Source of the DNA: CAYQZD01 sp964421875
GTDB taxonomy: Bacteria > Electryoneota > Tariuqbacteria > Tariuqbacterales > Tariuqbacteraceae
Reading direction: 5' to 3'
DNA: 35,644 nt
Assembly: GCA_964421875.1 (NCBI GenBank)
Contig: CAYQZD010000031.1
Span: forward strand, 1-35,644
Positions 8,407 through 16,363 of the stretch are shown piece by piece (positions within the stretch are counted from its first letter, which is position 1; every line of letters starts with the position of its first letter). Under the pieces are notes generated by a model. It worked only from the letters and a program-made list of their open reading frames with translations. It did no database searches and was not told the DNA's origin. Made by a program: the position numbers and the translations under genes.

Positions 8407-8476
8407 GTAGGGGCGAAGCATTTTCACCCTGGTTCGAATAATTTACCTTTATACGAAGGAAATGCTTCGCCCCTAC
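8407..8476. repeat. palindromic interspersed repeat (MITE/REP-like)
   Basis: Two 17-bp arms form a perfect inverted repeat around a 36-nt loop: GTAGGGGCGAAGCATTT at 8407-8423 and its complement at 8460-8476. Palindromes with this GTAGGGGCGAAGCATT core recur in many bacterial genomes as non-autonomous repeats. It lies between the SUMF1-domain stop and the tldD start. It has no clear T-run, so I do not call it a terminator. Confidence 0.7.
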
Positions 8477-8491
8477 TTTTAAAACAGAAAA

Positions 8492-9784
8492 TCAAGGATT
8501 GCGCACTAAACGGAAACCAATATCGTTGTCTTTATAACTGGGGGCGACGCAGCCGCGGCTGTCTGAGCGACATTTATCCGGGGTGCCGTGCCATGATCCG
8601 CCCCGAAGTATACGAGATTTCCCCGCCGGATAATTCCAAGGACTGCCATCCACCGGCGCTCCGTTATAACTGTTATGATACCAATCCTGACACCACTCCC
8701 GGACATTGCCAAGCATATCATACAGATCCCAGGCGTTGGGGATTTTCATTCCCACGGAATGGGTTTTACTTCCTGAATTGTCTTTATACCAACCGACCCT
8801 ATTCAAATCCGATGTGCTTTTTCCAATATAAAATATATCTTTTGTTCCCGCTCGGCAGGCGTACTCCCATTCAGCTTCTGTCGGCAGACGATAACCTTTC
8901 CCCGGGTCTATTTGATTCAATTTCCGGATGAAATCCTGGCAGTAATTCCAGGACACACATTCCACCGGCAGGTCATTTCCTTTGAAAAAAGAAGGATTAT
9001 TTCCCATCAACGCCTGCCACTGGGCCTGCGATACTTCCATCTTTAGAATTTGAAAGGTCTTCTTAATGTTAACTTTGTGAACAGGCCTCATTTTATTACT
9101 GCTGCTATTTGAACCCATCATAAAGCTGCCGGCGGGGATGGTAACGAACTTCAAATCCAAACGATTGATGATATTTTCATTCCAATTGGCAACATAATCA
9201 TCAGCATCTTTGATATAAGGACAATCAGGATGATAGGCTTTCAATCTCAATAAATACTCTTCCGCTTGTCTTCTGCTATTTTCGTTGATTACCAAATAAT
9301 ACAGCGCATCATCCGCTGCCGAGCAATTACCATAATCATTGACCACCACTCTTAACATCTTCATCGATCTGGCCTTATCCTTCTCCAGCAGTAATTTCGC
9401 CATGCGAAATTTCTTATTCCCTTCACTATCGCCTATGTCGCCGCCCCCTTTTGAGACTTTTCCGGTCAGCACCACATGATACAACCCGTCCGCGCCATAG
9501 CCGACATCTATAATATTGAATCCCGGTAGAATCACCGCTTGCGCTTTACTCTCCACCCAATCCTGCTTCAGCTTAAAATTTTCCATTGTAGTTACAGCTT
9601 CAATGGAGACTCCGGCGCGTTCGATGGCTTTCAGTTTAGCGTCCAATATGGCTTCATCTCTATCCTGCCGTTTGGAGTTTTTCACCCCGTCGGAGATGCC
9701 CTGGACAGAAACCCCGATGGTTTCCTGGCTGAAAGCGGCGACGGTTAAAAGAAAAACCGCTAAAATGAAGAGATAGTTCCTCAT
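8492..9784 (-). CDS. SUMF1/FGE-domain protein with N-terminal FlgT/LPP20-like domain
   Basis: The 430-residue protein has a signal peptide (MRNYLFILAVFLLTVAAFS) and a region resembling the N-domain of FlgT/LPP20 proteins (DRDEAILDAKLKAIERAGV). A helical, tetratricopeptide-like stretch follows. From about residue 210 there is a formylglycine-generating-enzyme (SUMF1) domain: FVTIPAGSFMMGS, YRLPTEAEWEYACRAG, LGNVREWCQDWY, RILRGGSWHG and DNDIGFRLVR. At the catalytic site, the first cysteine of true formylglycine-generating enzymes appears to be replaced by Gly (SWHG). The second (DKC) remains. It is therefore probably a non-enzymatic or differently acting family member. GGGAGAG precedes the ATG. 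The gene sits between tldE and tldD, is bordered by palindromic and inverted heptanucleotide repeats, and looks inserted there. Confidence 0.85.
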   Translation of the reverse strand: MRNYLFILAVFLLTVAAFSQETIGVSVQGISDGVKNSKRQDRDEAILDAKLKAIERAGVSIEAVTTMENFKLKQDWVESKAQAVILPGFNIIDVGYGADGLYHVVLTGKVSKGGGDIGDSEGNKKFRMAKLLLEKDKARSMKMLRVVVNDYGNCSAADDALYYLVINENSRRQAEEYLLRLKAYHPDCPYIKDADDYVANWNENIINRLDLKFVTIPAGSFMMGSNSSSNKMRPVHKVNIKKTFQILKMEVSQAQWQALMGNNPSFFKGNDLPVECVSWNYCQDFIRKLNQIDPGKGYRLPTEAEWEYACRAGTKDIFYIGKSTSDLNRVGWYKDNSGSKTHSVGMKIPNAWDLYDMLGNVREWCQDWYHNSYNGAPVDGSPWNYPAGKSRILRGGSWHGTPDKCRSDSRGCVAPSYKDNDIGFRLVRNP

Positions 9785-9817
9785 TTGCTCTCTCCCGATA
9801 ATGAAATCAAGTTATTC

Positions 9818-9951
9818 ATTGCGAACGAAGTGAAGCAATCGGGTAGAATTACCGCAACATCACCCGATTGCTTCAAGGCTTTCAGCCTTTCGAAATGACA
9901 TAAGGGGACAGGTGATTGCTTCGTCCGCCTGCGGCGTCTTGCAATGACAGT
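9818..9951. repeat. interspersed palindromic repeat (ATTGCGAACGAAGTGAAGCAATC type)
   Basis: The element begins with CATTGCGAACGAAGTGAAGC and ends with CTTGCAATGACAG, reading as an imperfect large palindrome. Inside, TGAAGCAATCGGGT (9831-9844) and its exact complement (9862-9875) form a 14-bp stem with a 17-nt loop, followed by a small AGGCT-TTC-AGCCT hairpin (9876-9888). This family of short mobile-like repeats is common in bacterial intergenic DNA. It fills the upstream region of the SUMF1-domain gene. Confidence 0.7.
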
Positions 9952-9960
9952 TCTAACTTC

Positions 9961-10002
9961 AGTATTCATCATTCAGCATTCATCATTCAGTATTCATCAT
10001 TC
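9961..10002. repeat. heptanucleotide array, six alternating units
   Basis: Six exact-phase 7-nt units read AGTATTC, ATCATTC, AGCATTC, ATCATTC, AGTATTC and ATCATTC. The array ends three bases from the TAG stop of the tldE-like gene. The block 9977-9995 is the perfect inverted match of 8379-8397. Confidence 0.75.
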
Positions 10003-10004
10003 TT

Positions 10005-11357
10005 CTAAAACTCCGTCCCGCTGGAAAAATTGAATCCTTCTATTTTCAGAGCCGGCGCCATCAGCGCCCCGCCGAACAATGTGCCGTGAAGCTCCACCGC
10101 CTGCGACAGCGATACCACCCGGTTCAACGCTTCCACCACGCTCTGGGTGAAGCGCATATTCTTGACGGGGTAAGCGATTTCACTCCCATCAATCATAAAA
10201 GTCCCGTCCCGGGTCATTCCCGTCATATCCAGCTTGATGGGGTCCAGCACGTTGGTGTAATGGAAATGGGTCACCAGTATCCCCTTATCTGTGGAAGCGA
10301 TCATTTCCTCCCGCGAGGAATCACCCCTTTTCAATCGGAGGTAGAAGGGGATAGGACCTTCGGCGTTAGGCTGAGGCAAAGCGTGGCCGGTGCTAACCGT
10401 CCCGCCGCGCTTGGCGGTGGCGCTGTCCCAAACCACCGATTGCGCCACTCCTTTGTCGATGAGATTGACTTTCTGACGAGGGATTCCTTCGAAATCGAAG
10501 GGCATCCCTCGAATCAGGGAATGATAAGCGTCGTCGGTGATGGTAATGTTTTTCCCCAGCAGCTGTTCCCCCAGTTTGCCTGAGAGGAAGCTCCGGCCTT
10601 CGAGGTAGTTCAGCGCGCCAAATGAGTAGAAACTCATAAACAGCAGGAACTCCACCACCGCCGCCGGTTCCAATATCACCGTGTATTCGCCCGGTTCGAT
10701 TGAGCGTGGATTGCGGCTGAGCCGCGCTTTCCTAGCCGCGGTTCGAGCCACCTGCTCTGCGTCGATTTTTTCCGCATCACCGGTAATGCACTCCGCCCAG
10801 CCGGACGCATCGCCGTCTGTTGCCGAGACTGAAAACTCCGCTGAAGTCCCGCGATGGTATGCGAACACCCCCTTCGAATTCGCAACGGCAATGGCGGATT
10901 CTCCGGTGGTATAAATCCCCGCCGCTGACAGTCCCTCGCTTCCGCAGACTTTCACCGCACGGGAAATCCCCGCCGCTCTTTGTCCTGGAGTGCATTCTGC
11001 GGTTGACTTAAAAAACGCCTCCATTTCCTGATACTCCGCCGGACCGGGAGGGGACGGCAGTTCCGGGTCAGGCTCCCTCTGCACCTCTGCCGCCTCCAGG
11101 GCGGTCCGGGGGAGTTCTGTCAAGCTCTGAAGTTCCATCCGATTGGAGGAGGCTCGCCCCATCCGTCCGTTGTCGATGACCCTGACTGAGACCGACGCTT
11201 CCCCTCTGGACACATTCTGGGTGACGCAGTTGTGCGCGAAGCGGGTGAGGGAATTTTCCTTAAAACTGAAAATCGCTTCGGTGAACTCTGCCGGGGAATC
11301 CGAAATCACATTCTCAAGCAGAGATTTAACTTTTACACTATTATAATCGTTTTCCAT
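10005..11357 (-). CDS. tldE: TldE/PmbA-like protein, TldD partner
   Basis: The 450-residue protein is collinear with the PmbA/TldE family. The N-terminal domain has VSVRVIDNGRMGRASSN, and the C-terminal domain has PGEYTVILEPAAVVEFL, SFLSGKLGEQLLGKNITI, PFDFEGIPRQKVNLIDKG and MTGMTRDGTFMIDG. As expected for TldE, it lacks the HExxxH zinc motif, which is in the TldD partner. TldD and TldE form a heterodimeric peptidase in the cytoplasm. The gene follows the symporter gene by 42 bp and probably shares its transcript. Downstream, the SUMF1-domain gene and its repeats separate it from tldD; in most genomes I know of, the pair is adjacent or unlinked. The start ATG at 11357 has no strong Shine-Dalgarno sequence. 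Confidence 0.9.
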   Translation of the reverse strand: MENDYNSVKVKSLLENVISDSPAEFTEAIFSFKENSLTRFAHNCVTQNVSRGEASVSVRVIDNGRMGRASSNRMELQSLTELPRTALEAAEVQREPDPELPSPPGPAEYQEMEAFFKSTAECTPGQRAAGISRAVKVCGSEGLSAAGIYTTGESAIAVANSKGVFAYHRGTSAEFSVSATDGDASGWAECITGDAEKIDAEQVARTAARKARLSRNPRSIEPGEYTVILEPAAVVEFLLFMSFYSFGALNYLEGRSFLSGKLGEQLLGKNITITDDAYHSLIRGMPFDFEGIPRQKVNLIDKGVAQSVVWDSATAKRGGTVSTGHALPQPNAEGPIPFYLRLKRGDSSREEMIASTDKGILVTHFHYTNVLDPIKLDMTGMTRDGTFMIDGSEIAYPVKNMRFTQSVVEALNRVVSLSQAVELHGTLFGGALMAPALKIEGFNFSSGTEF

Positions 11358-11399
11358 TTATCACAGCCTTAAACGAAACTTTTCCTATCCAACTCTAAA

Positions 11400-12761
11400 T
11401 CACTCTCCCAGACCTATAATTCCCGAAATAAGCGTTACCAGTATCAGAACGGAGGAGATTGTGATGAGAATCGTCGCTGCCACCGGACGAACCCGGAATT
11501 TTGGGCAGCCTACTCTTAATTCCTCAATGAATTCCTTCGCGCCCCAGAAATAAGCCACGAAGATGGTCATCAGAAACCCGCCCAGCGGCAGCATATACTT
11601 GAAGGACATATAATCCATCAGGTCGAAAAAAGTCATTCCGAAGAGTATTTGTAATCTCCCAATCGGAGCGCTGGAAACCGCCGACAGCGCTGACGGAACT
11701 CCTAAAGCGAAGACTACGCTGCCCAGCAGCAGGGTGGCGCGCTTCCGGCTCCACCCCTTCTGGTCCACGAAATAGGCGATAACCACCTCAAGCAATGAAA
11801 TTCCCGAAGTCAGCGCCGCTATCAACAGCAGGAGGAAAAACAGGACGCCGAAAATTTCACCGCCGGGGATATGCGGGAACACTGTGGGGAGCACATGGAA
11901 AATCAGCGCGGGACCCGCGTCGGGGGCGAGTCCGTGCGCGAAAACTGCCGTGAAAATAGCGATTCCGGCCATCAGCGCAATTCCGGTATCCAGAAGCACC
12001 ACGGTAAAGGCGGAAGAAACCAGGTTGTCTTTCCTGGAAAGATAACTGCCGTAGGTAATCATACACCCCATCCCCAGCGACAAAGTGAAAAACGCATGTC
12101 CCAGCGCCACCAGGATAGTGGTGCCGGTCAGTTTGGACCAGTCCGGTTTGAAGAGGAAACTGACCCCCTTCTCCGCCCCTGGAAGTGTCAATCCCCGCAC
12201 CATCAACACCACCAGGATGAAAAGCAGGACCGGCATTAATATCTTGGTCCATTTCTCGATGCCGCGCTTGATACCTTTAATCACCACCATCACACACATA
12301 GTCATAAAAGCGAGGTGCAGGAGAATGGCAAGGTGGGGACTCCCTCCAAATTCCGAAAAATACTGTCCGGCTTCTGCGGGTGTGGCAAAATTATGAAAGA
12401 CGCCGGAGATCGCCACGAAGATATAACCGAGCGTCCATCCAGCGACAACGCTGTAATAGGAGAGAATAACGAACCCGGAAGCGACCCCCAACCCTCCCAC
12501 TATCAGCCAAGGCGTGCCGGGCGCGAGAGTCTTGAAAGCGCCCACCGCATTGAGTTGAGTTTTCCGCCCGACAGCGAATTCAATCAACATCACCGGAAAA
12601 CCAATCAGCGCGATGCAAATCAGGTAGGTTAAGACAAAAGCCGCTCCACCATACATACCGGTGATGAAGGGAAATTTCCAGATGTTGCCCAGGCCGATGG
12701 CTGAGCCTGTGGCAGCAAGGATGAATCCTACTCTTGACCCCCAGTGTTCTCTGTCCGCCAT
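11400..12761 (-). CDS. SNF-family Na+-dependent transporter (neurotransmitter:sodium symporter)
   Basis: The 453-residue membrane protein begins REHWGSRVGFILAATGSAIGLGNIWKFPF. This is the transmembrane-1 signature of the NSS/SNF family (LeuT fold), including the unwound GSAIGLGN segment that binds substrate and sodium. About eleven to twelve hydrophobic segments follow, with further family features GRKTQLNAVGAFK and HAFFTLSLGMG. Members import amino acids or related small amines with Na+. The substrate cannot be told from sequence. It heads the minus-strand run that continues into tldE, and a promoter-like TTGATA-17-TAATAT lies at 12837-12865. Amino-acid uptake beside peptidase genes would fit peptide turnover, but this is only inference. 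Confidence 0.93.
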   Translation of the reverse strand: MADREHWGSRVGFILAATGSAIGLGNIWKFPFITGMYGGAAFVLTYLICIALIGFPVMLIEFAVGRKTQLNAVGAFKTLAPGTPWLIVGGLGVASGFVILSYYSVVAGWTLGYIFVAISGVFHNFATPAEAGQYFSEFGGSPHLAILLHLAFMTMCVMVVIKGIKRGIEKWTKILMPVLLFILVVLMVRGLTLPGAEKGVSFLFKPDWSKLTGTTILVALGHAFFTLSLGMGCMITYGSYLSRKDNLVSSAFTVVLLDTGIALMAGIAIFTAVFAHGLAPDAGPALIFHVLPTVFPHIPGGEIFGVLFFLLLLIAALTSGISLLEVVIAYFVDQKGWSRKRATLLLGSVVFALGVPSALSAVSSAPIGRLQILFGMTFFDLMDYMSFKYMLPLGGFLMTIFVAYFWGAKEFIEELRVGCPKFRVRPVAATILITISSVLILVTLISGIIGLGE

Positions 12762-12836
12762 TTGTTACCACTGGTTTAATTTATAATATCGAGTTTCAGT
12801 ATATTCTGTGCTGTTTCTCCGAAAAAGTTAATTCTA

Positions 12837-12865
12837 ATATTAATAAAAATAATCAACTTTATCAA
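12837..12865 (-). promoter_or_regulatory. probable promoter of the symporter-tldE operon
   Basis: On the minus strand TTGATA (12860-12865) and TAATAT (12837-12842) are separated by 17 bp. They lie about 75 bp upstream of the symporter ATG and beyond the tRNA-Cys terminator, a sensible position for an independent promoter. Confidence 0.5.
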
Positions 12866-12897
12866 GAAAAAACGGGATTTACCAATATCAATCCAAA

Positions 12898-12917
12898 AAG
12901 CCCGCAATAGCGGGCTT
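12898..12917 (-). terminator. rho-independent terminator of tRNA-Cys
   Basis: A perfect 8-bp stem, AAGCCCGC (12898-12905) with GCGGGCTT (12910-12917) and an AATA loop, is followed on the minus strand by a short T-run. It lies 15 bp past the 3' end of the tRNA. Confidence 0.75.
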
Positions 12918-12932
12918 GTTAAGTCTTTCCGG

Positions 12933-13004
<72 letters not shown>

Positions 13005-13024
13005 TATATTAATCTTCTCTTTAT

Positions 13025-13053
13025 AATATACAAACTTTAATACAAAATGTCAA
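13025..13053 (-). promoter_or_regulatory. promoter of tRNA-Cys
   Basis: On the minus strand TTGACA (13048-13053) and TATATT (13025-13030) are spaced by 17 bp, about 20 bp before the tRNA 5' end. Confidence 0.7.
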
Positions 13054-13104
13054 CCCGTCATACTTAAGCGATAGAAAGTCGAATTAAGCGCTTACTCTTC
13101 ACCA

Positions 13105-15429
13105 TCACCCGCATTCGGAATAACCGCAGCTGGGGCAGGTGGCGCATCCCTCATTGTAAACCACCGGCTGATTGCAGTCCGGGCAGAGCTTGCCTGAAGG
13201 TCTATAGCTTTCAATCCGGTGTTCCTGCGCCGCTTTGGGAGCGACTCCGGTTTTTTCCGTTACGCCTTTGCTGGCGACATATCGTTCCAGCACCCGTCCG
13301 ATAGCGTCCGGGGTGGAGAGTATCAATTGACCGTCTTCCCAGACAGAATTGGGGCCTGCGATGCCCTTGAGCTGCTTGATAATGGATTTCACATCGATTC
13401 CGCACCTGAGGCAAAGTGAAATCAGCCTGCCGATAGCTTCGGACTGGGCTGCGGCGTTGCCGCCGTGTTTGCCGATGGAAGTGAAGACCTCGCAAAGGCC
13501 CTTCTCGTCTTCGTTGATGGTCACATACATCGTGCCGTCGCCGGTGTTGACACGCTCGGTATAGCCTTGTGTCACCCGGGGCCGTTCCCGGGGAGTCGCC
13601 AGCGCCTTTTCGCTCGGAGCTTCGTCCTCGGTTCTGTCTTCACCGGCTTTCAACACTTGTTCATCGCGGCTGCCGTCTCGGTAAACGGTCAATCCTTTGC
13701 ATCCCAGCCGGTGAGCCATAAAGAAGGCTTCCTCCACTTCCTCATTAGTAGCGGAGTTTGGCAGGTTTATGGTCTTGGATACGGCGTTGTCGGTGTATTT
13801 TTGAAAGGCGGCCTGCATTCGGATGTGCCATTTAGGTTCGATATCCCGCGCTGTGCGGTAAACCTGGAGCAGAGAACGGGGCACCTCCTTATATTTACTG
13901 AGAGATTCACCGCGAGACAGAGCTTTGACCAGCGCTTCGCTGTAGAATCCGCCTTCTTTCGCCGCCTTTTCAAAATGGCGGTTAAGGTAGGGGAGTTCCT
14001 GGCCGTCGAGCACTTTTTTAACATAAGCCAGAGCGAAATTAGGTTCAATGCCCCCGGAAGCGTTGGCAATCATCGACAGGGTGCCGGTGGGGGCGATGGT
14101 TGTGACAGTGGAGTTGCGCAGCGGAGGTCGTCCCTCTTTCCAGGCTGGGTAGGTTCCCCTGGCTTCGGCGAGTTCACGAGATTTCTGCCGCCCCTCCTCG
14201 CGGATGAAAGCCATCACTTCTTCGGCCTTAGCCATACCTGCTTCCGAATCGTAGGATATGCCCAGTTGATAGAGCATATCCGCAAAACCCATCACTCCCA
14301 AACCGATTTTCCGGGTCTTCAATGTCATCTCCCGGATCTTATCCAGAGGAAACCGGTTCATATCGATTACGTTATCGAGGAAGTGGACCGCGTGATGCGC
14401 CGTGTTTTTCAATTTTTCCCAGTCGATTTCGCCTTCAACCACCATATGGTCTAAGTTGATGGAGCCAAGGTTGCAGGATTCATGGGGGAGCAGCGGCTGT
14501 TCACCGCAGGGATTGGTGGATTCGATATCCCCCAGTTCGGGTGTGGGATTGTCCCGGTTCATATGGTCCAGGAAAACGATTCCGGGTTCGCCGTTCAACC
14601 AGGCTCCTTCGACGATTTTCCGGAACACCTCCCTGGCAGGGAGTTCGTCGACGACCTCGCCGTTATGGGGAGAGATGAGGCGGTAATTGACTCCGCAATG
14701 CACCGCGTCCATAAAGCTGTCGGTAACCGCCACCGAAATGTTGAAATTGGCGAGCTTCCCCTCCTTGGTTTTACAGGAGATGAAATCCATAATATCGGGG
14801 TGGTCAACCCTCAGAATCGCCATATTAGCGCCGCGGCGGGTTCCGCCCTGCTTCACTGTCTCGGTGGCGCTGTTGAAGACCTGCATAAAGGAGACCGGTC
14901 CGGAAGCGGTTCCTGCGGTGGAGCGGACAGCGCTGTTTTTAGGGCGGAGACGTGAAAACGAAAATCCGGTGCCGCCGCCGCTTTTATGAATCAAAGCGGT
15001 GTTTTTCACCGTTTCGAAAATCCCCTCCATCGAATCCTCCACCGGCAGCACGAAGCAGGCTGACAGCTGCCCCAGCTCCCTTCCTGCGTTCATCAGCGTG
15101 GGCGAATTAGGCAGGAAATCAAGGGAAGCCATCATCCGGTAGAAGACTTCGGTGCTTTCCAGAGGGTCGCCGCCGTATTTCAGGTCAGCTTCCGCCACTG
15201 CTCTGGCCACTCGCAGAAAAAGCTCCTTGGGCTTTTCGATTACATTACCGCTCTCGTCCTTAAGTAAGTAGCGTTTCTCCAGCACGGTTTGGGCGTTGGG
15301 GGACAAAACCGGCACTTCACGTATTTCCAGGGGATCGGTGGAAAGTTCCAGGTCTATTTCGGTTAAAGACTCTTGGGAAAACAATCCACCCCCGTCCGAA
15401 TCAGAGGAGTTGCCCTTTTTCACAGGCAT
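13105..15429 (-). CDS. nrdJ: adenosylcobalamin-dependent ribonucleotide reductase (class II)
   Basis: The 774-residue enzyme reduces ribonucleotides to deoxyribonucleotides using coenzyme B12 to make the thiyl radical, so it works with or without oxygen. Family landmarks are LPNSPTLMNAG (about 107-116), a redox cysteine in LSACFVLP (C125), GGGTGFSFSRLRP, the radical cysteine in NPCGE (C308) and PTGTLSMIANASGGIEP. A TSCPD domain follows near residues 600-700. A cysteine-rich tail of CxxC pairs (CPDC, CPSC) at the end probably relays electrons. ATG at 15429 is chosen over TTG at 15441 because GGA lies seven bases upstream of the ATG. It stands alone, with a promoter at 15529-15556. I see no NrdR box and no B12 riboswitch in the leader. 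Confidence 0.96.
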   Translation of the reverse strand: MPVKKGNSSDSDGGGLFSQESLTEIDLELSTDPLEIREVPVLSPNAQTVLEKRYLLKDESGNVIEKPKELFLRVARAVAEADLKYGGDPLESTEVFYRMMASLDFLPNSPTLMNAGRELGQLSACFVLPVEDSMEGIFETVKNTALIHKSGGGTGFSFSRLRPKNSAVRSTAGTASGPVSFMQVFNSATETVKQGGTRRGANMAILRVDHPDIMDFISCKTKEGKLANFNISVAVTDSFMDAVHCGVNYRLISPHNGEVVDELPAREVFRKIVEGAWLNGEPGIVFLDHMNRDNPTPELGDIESTNPCGEQPLLPHESCNLGSINLDHMVVEGEIDWEKLKNTAHHAVHFLDNVIDMNRFPLDKIREMTLKTRKIGLGVMGFADMLYQLGISYDSEAGMAKAEEVMAFIREEGRQKSRELAEARGTYPAWKEGRPPLRNSTVTTIAPTGTLSMIANASGGIEPNFALAYVKKVLDGQELPYLNRHFEKAAKEGGFYSEALVKALSRGESLSKYKEVPRSLLQVYRTARDIEPKWHIRMQAAFQKYTDNAVSKTINLPNSATNEEVEEAFFMAHRLGCKGLTVYRDGSRDEQVLKAGEDRTEDEAPSEKALATPRERPRVTQGYTERVNTGDGTMYVTINEDEKGLCEVFTSIGKHGGNAAAQSEAIGRLISLCLRCGIDVKSIIKQLKGIAGPNSVWEDGQLILSTPDAIGRVLERYVASKGVTEKTGVAPKAAQEHRIESYRPSGKLCPDCNQPVVYNEGCATCPSCGYSECG

Positions 15430-15528
15430 TGAATTATCCAATATCTATTATGAATATGGTTCGAAACTTACGAGGCTTTACTAAAGTATAATAACATGAT
15501 GCTCCGTCTCGGAAGGATATAAGTAAAA

Positions 15529-15556
15529 AATATAGGATAATTAAAAACTTTGTCAA
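15529..15556 (-). promoter_or_regulatory. promoter of nrdJ
   Basis: On the minus strand TTGACA (15551-15556) is followed after 16 bp by TATATT (15529-15534). The predicted leader is about 90 nt long. It shows no obvious riboswitch-like conserved boxes. Confidence 0.65.
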
Positions 15557-15638
15557 GATAATACAGGAATTTTTTCTAAGTGTAATATCTTTATCTACTC
15601 TAAAATCAAAGAATTTTCAGCCTTGTTACAAAAAAATT

Positions 15639-15665
15639 TTGACTTCTTCCTCAAGTGTTTATAAA
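15639..15665 (+). promoter_or_regulatory. possible promoter of the DUF1858 gene
   Basis: TTGACT (15639-15644) and TATAAA (15660-15665) are separated by 15 bp, shorter than ideal. They lie about 70 bp before the DUF1858 start codon. This is a weak call from position and partial consensus. Confidence 0.35.
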
Positions 15666-15734
15666 TTATGAAGAATACATCAAGAAATGGTTTATTAGTA
15701 TTCGATATATCACAATTTAATGAAGGAAAATGCG

Positions 15735-15953
15735 ATGAAAATCACCAAGGAAATGACCATTGAGCAGGTAATCCGCCTCCAGCCCAGAACCATCGAAGTC
15801 TTTATGAAACACGGGATGCATTGTATTGGCTGCCATGCGGCAACCTGGGAAACTATCCAGGAAACCGCCTTCACGCACGGCATCGAGGACATCGAGGGGA
15901 TGGTCAAGGAACTCAATGAAGTGGTGGAAGCCGAAGTGGCTAAGAATAACTGA
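15735..15953 (+). CDS. DUF1858 redox-disulfide domain protein
   Basis: The 72-residue protein matches the small DUF1858 family, also described as the hybrid-cluster-protein-associated redox disulfide domain. Its features are MTIEQVIRLQPRTIEVFMKHG, then HCIGCHAATWETIQETA with a CxxC pair, then HGIEDIEGMVKELN. The CxxC may form a redox disulfide or bind metal; this has not been shown for this protein. The ATG at 15735 is preferred to one at 15720 because AAGGAA sits six bases upstream. No hybrid-cluster protein gene is adjacent. A terminator-like hairpin follows at 15976-16017, so the gene appears monocistronic. Confidence 0.85.
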   Translation: MKITKEMTIEQVIRLQPRTIEVFMKHGMHCIGCHAATWETIQETAFTHGIEDIEGMVKELNEVVEAEVAKNN

Positions 15954-15975
15954 ACCTCTAAAAACCACAAATCAC

Positions 15976-16017
15976 ACCCCGCCTCTTTCAGGTTATACCG
16001 CGAGATGCGGGGTTTTT
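15976..16017 (+). terminator. terminator after the DUF1858 gene
   Basis: ACCCCGC (15976-15982) pairs with GCGGGGT (16007-16013) and is followed by a run of T. The loop of 24 nt is long, so termination strength is uncertain. Confidence 0.55.
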
Positions 16018-16105
16018 CATCTCTTTTGCCGCTTCCTGTTTAGCCGGCTTATCATTGCAGCTTACCGCTTCATACTGTTCCCTGTGTACACTTTAAGTAT
16101 GTGAA

Positions 16106-16181
16106 GCGCAAGCGTCATTTTGTCTGCGAAGCGAGCCAGAATCCTTCTTTCCCGGAGGGATTCCGGCTGCGGCGGAATGAC
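16106..16181. repeat. interspersed GTCATTCTGG-type repeat, copy 1
   Basis: This copy begins GCGCAAGCGTCATT, contains AGCCAGAATCCTTCTTTCC and ends GGCGGAATGAC. The same layout recurs at 27235-27317 and, in shortened form, at 29180-29232 and 31184-31236. The ends GTCATTC and GGAATGAC are inverted repeats, which suggests a small non-autonomous element. It makes up much of the otherwise empty stretch 16018-16262. Confidence 0.6.
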
Positions 16182-16262
16182 GATATGGTCAGTTGATTCA
16201 TATAGGTAGAGTGTTACTTCTCTATTATTAGCGTACAATAAACCAACTCCGAAAGAATATTC

Positions 16263-16290
16263 TTGACTATTTCCGGATAACGCTTATATT
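16263..16290 (+). promoter_or_regulatory. promoter of the propeller/T9SS gene at 16364
   Basis: TTGACT (16263-16268) and TATATT (16285-16290) are spaced by 16 bp. The gene's ribosome-binding site AGGAGG lies about 60 bp further on. Confidence 0.6.
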
Positions 16291-16363
16291 TAGTATATTA
16301 CCGTCTTAAAGACAGGCTTCACATCTTATAATAAATCAAGTGAACCGAAGAAAGGAGGTTCTT

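Noticed and set aside
8407..8476. Palindrome as terminator of the SUMF1-domain gene
   Set aside because: It has a long 36-nt loop and no clear T-run on the minus strand. It fits a dispersed repeat better.
8395..8931. Open frame on the plus strand over the SUMF1-domain gene
   Set aside because: It starts inside the palindromic repeat and runs antisense to a clear SUMF1 domain, so it is a shadow frame.
13465..14454. 329-codon open frame on the plus strand
   Set aside because: It is fully antisense to nrdJ, whose protein matches its family throughout. The frame shows no recognisable domain and is a by-product of GC-rich codon usage.
15442..15720. Possible cobalamin riboswitch or NrdR box upstream of nrdJ
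   Set aside because: The AT-rich leader shows no B12-box-like conserved sequence and no clear NrdR palindrome. Only a plain promoter can be supported.
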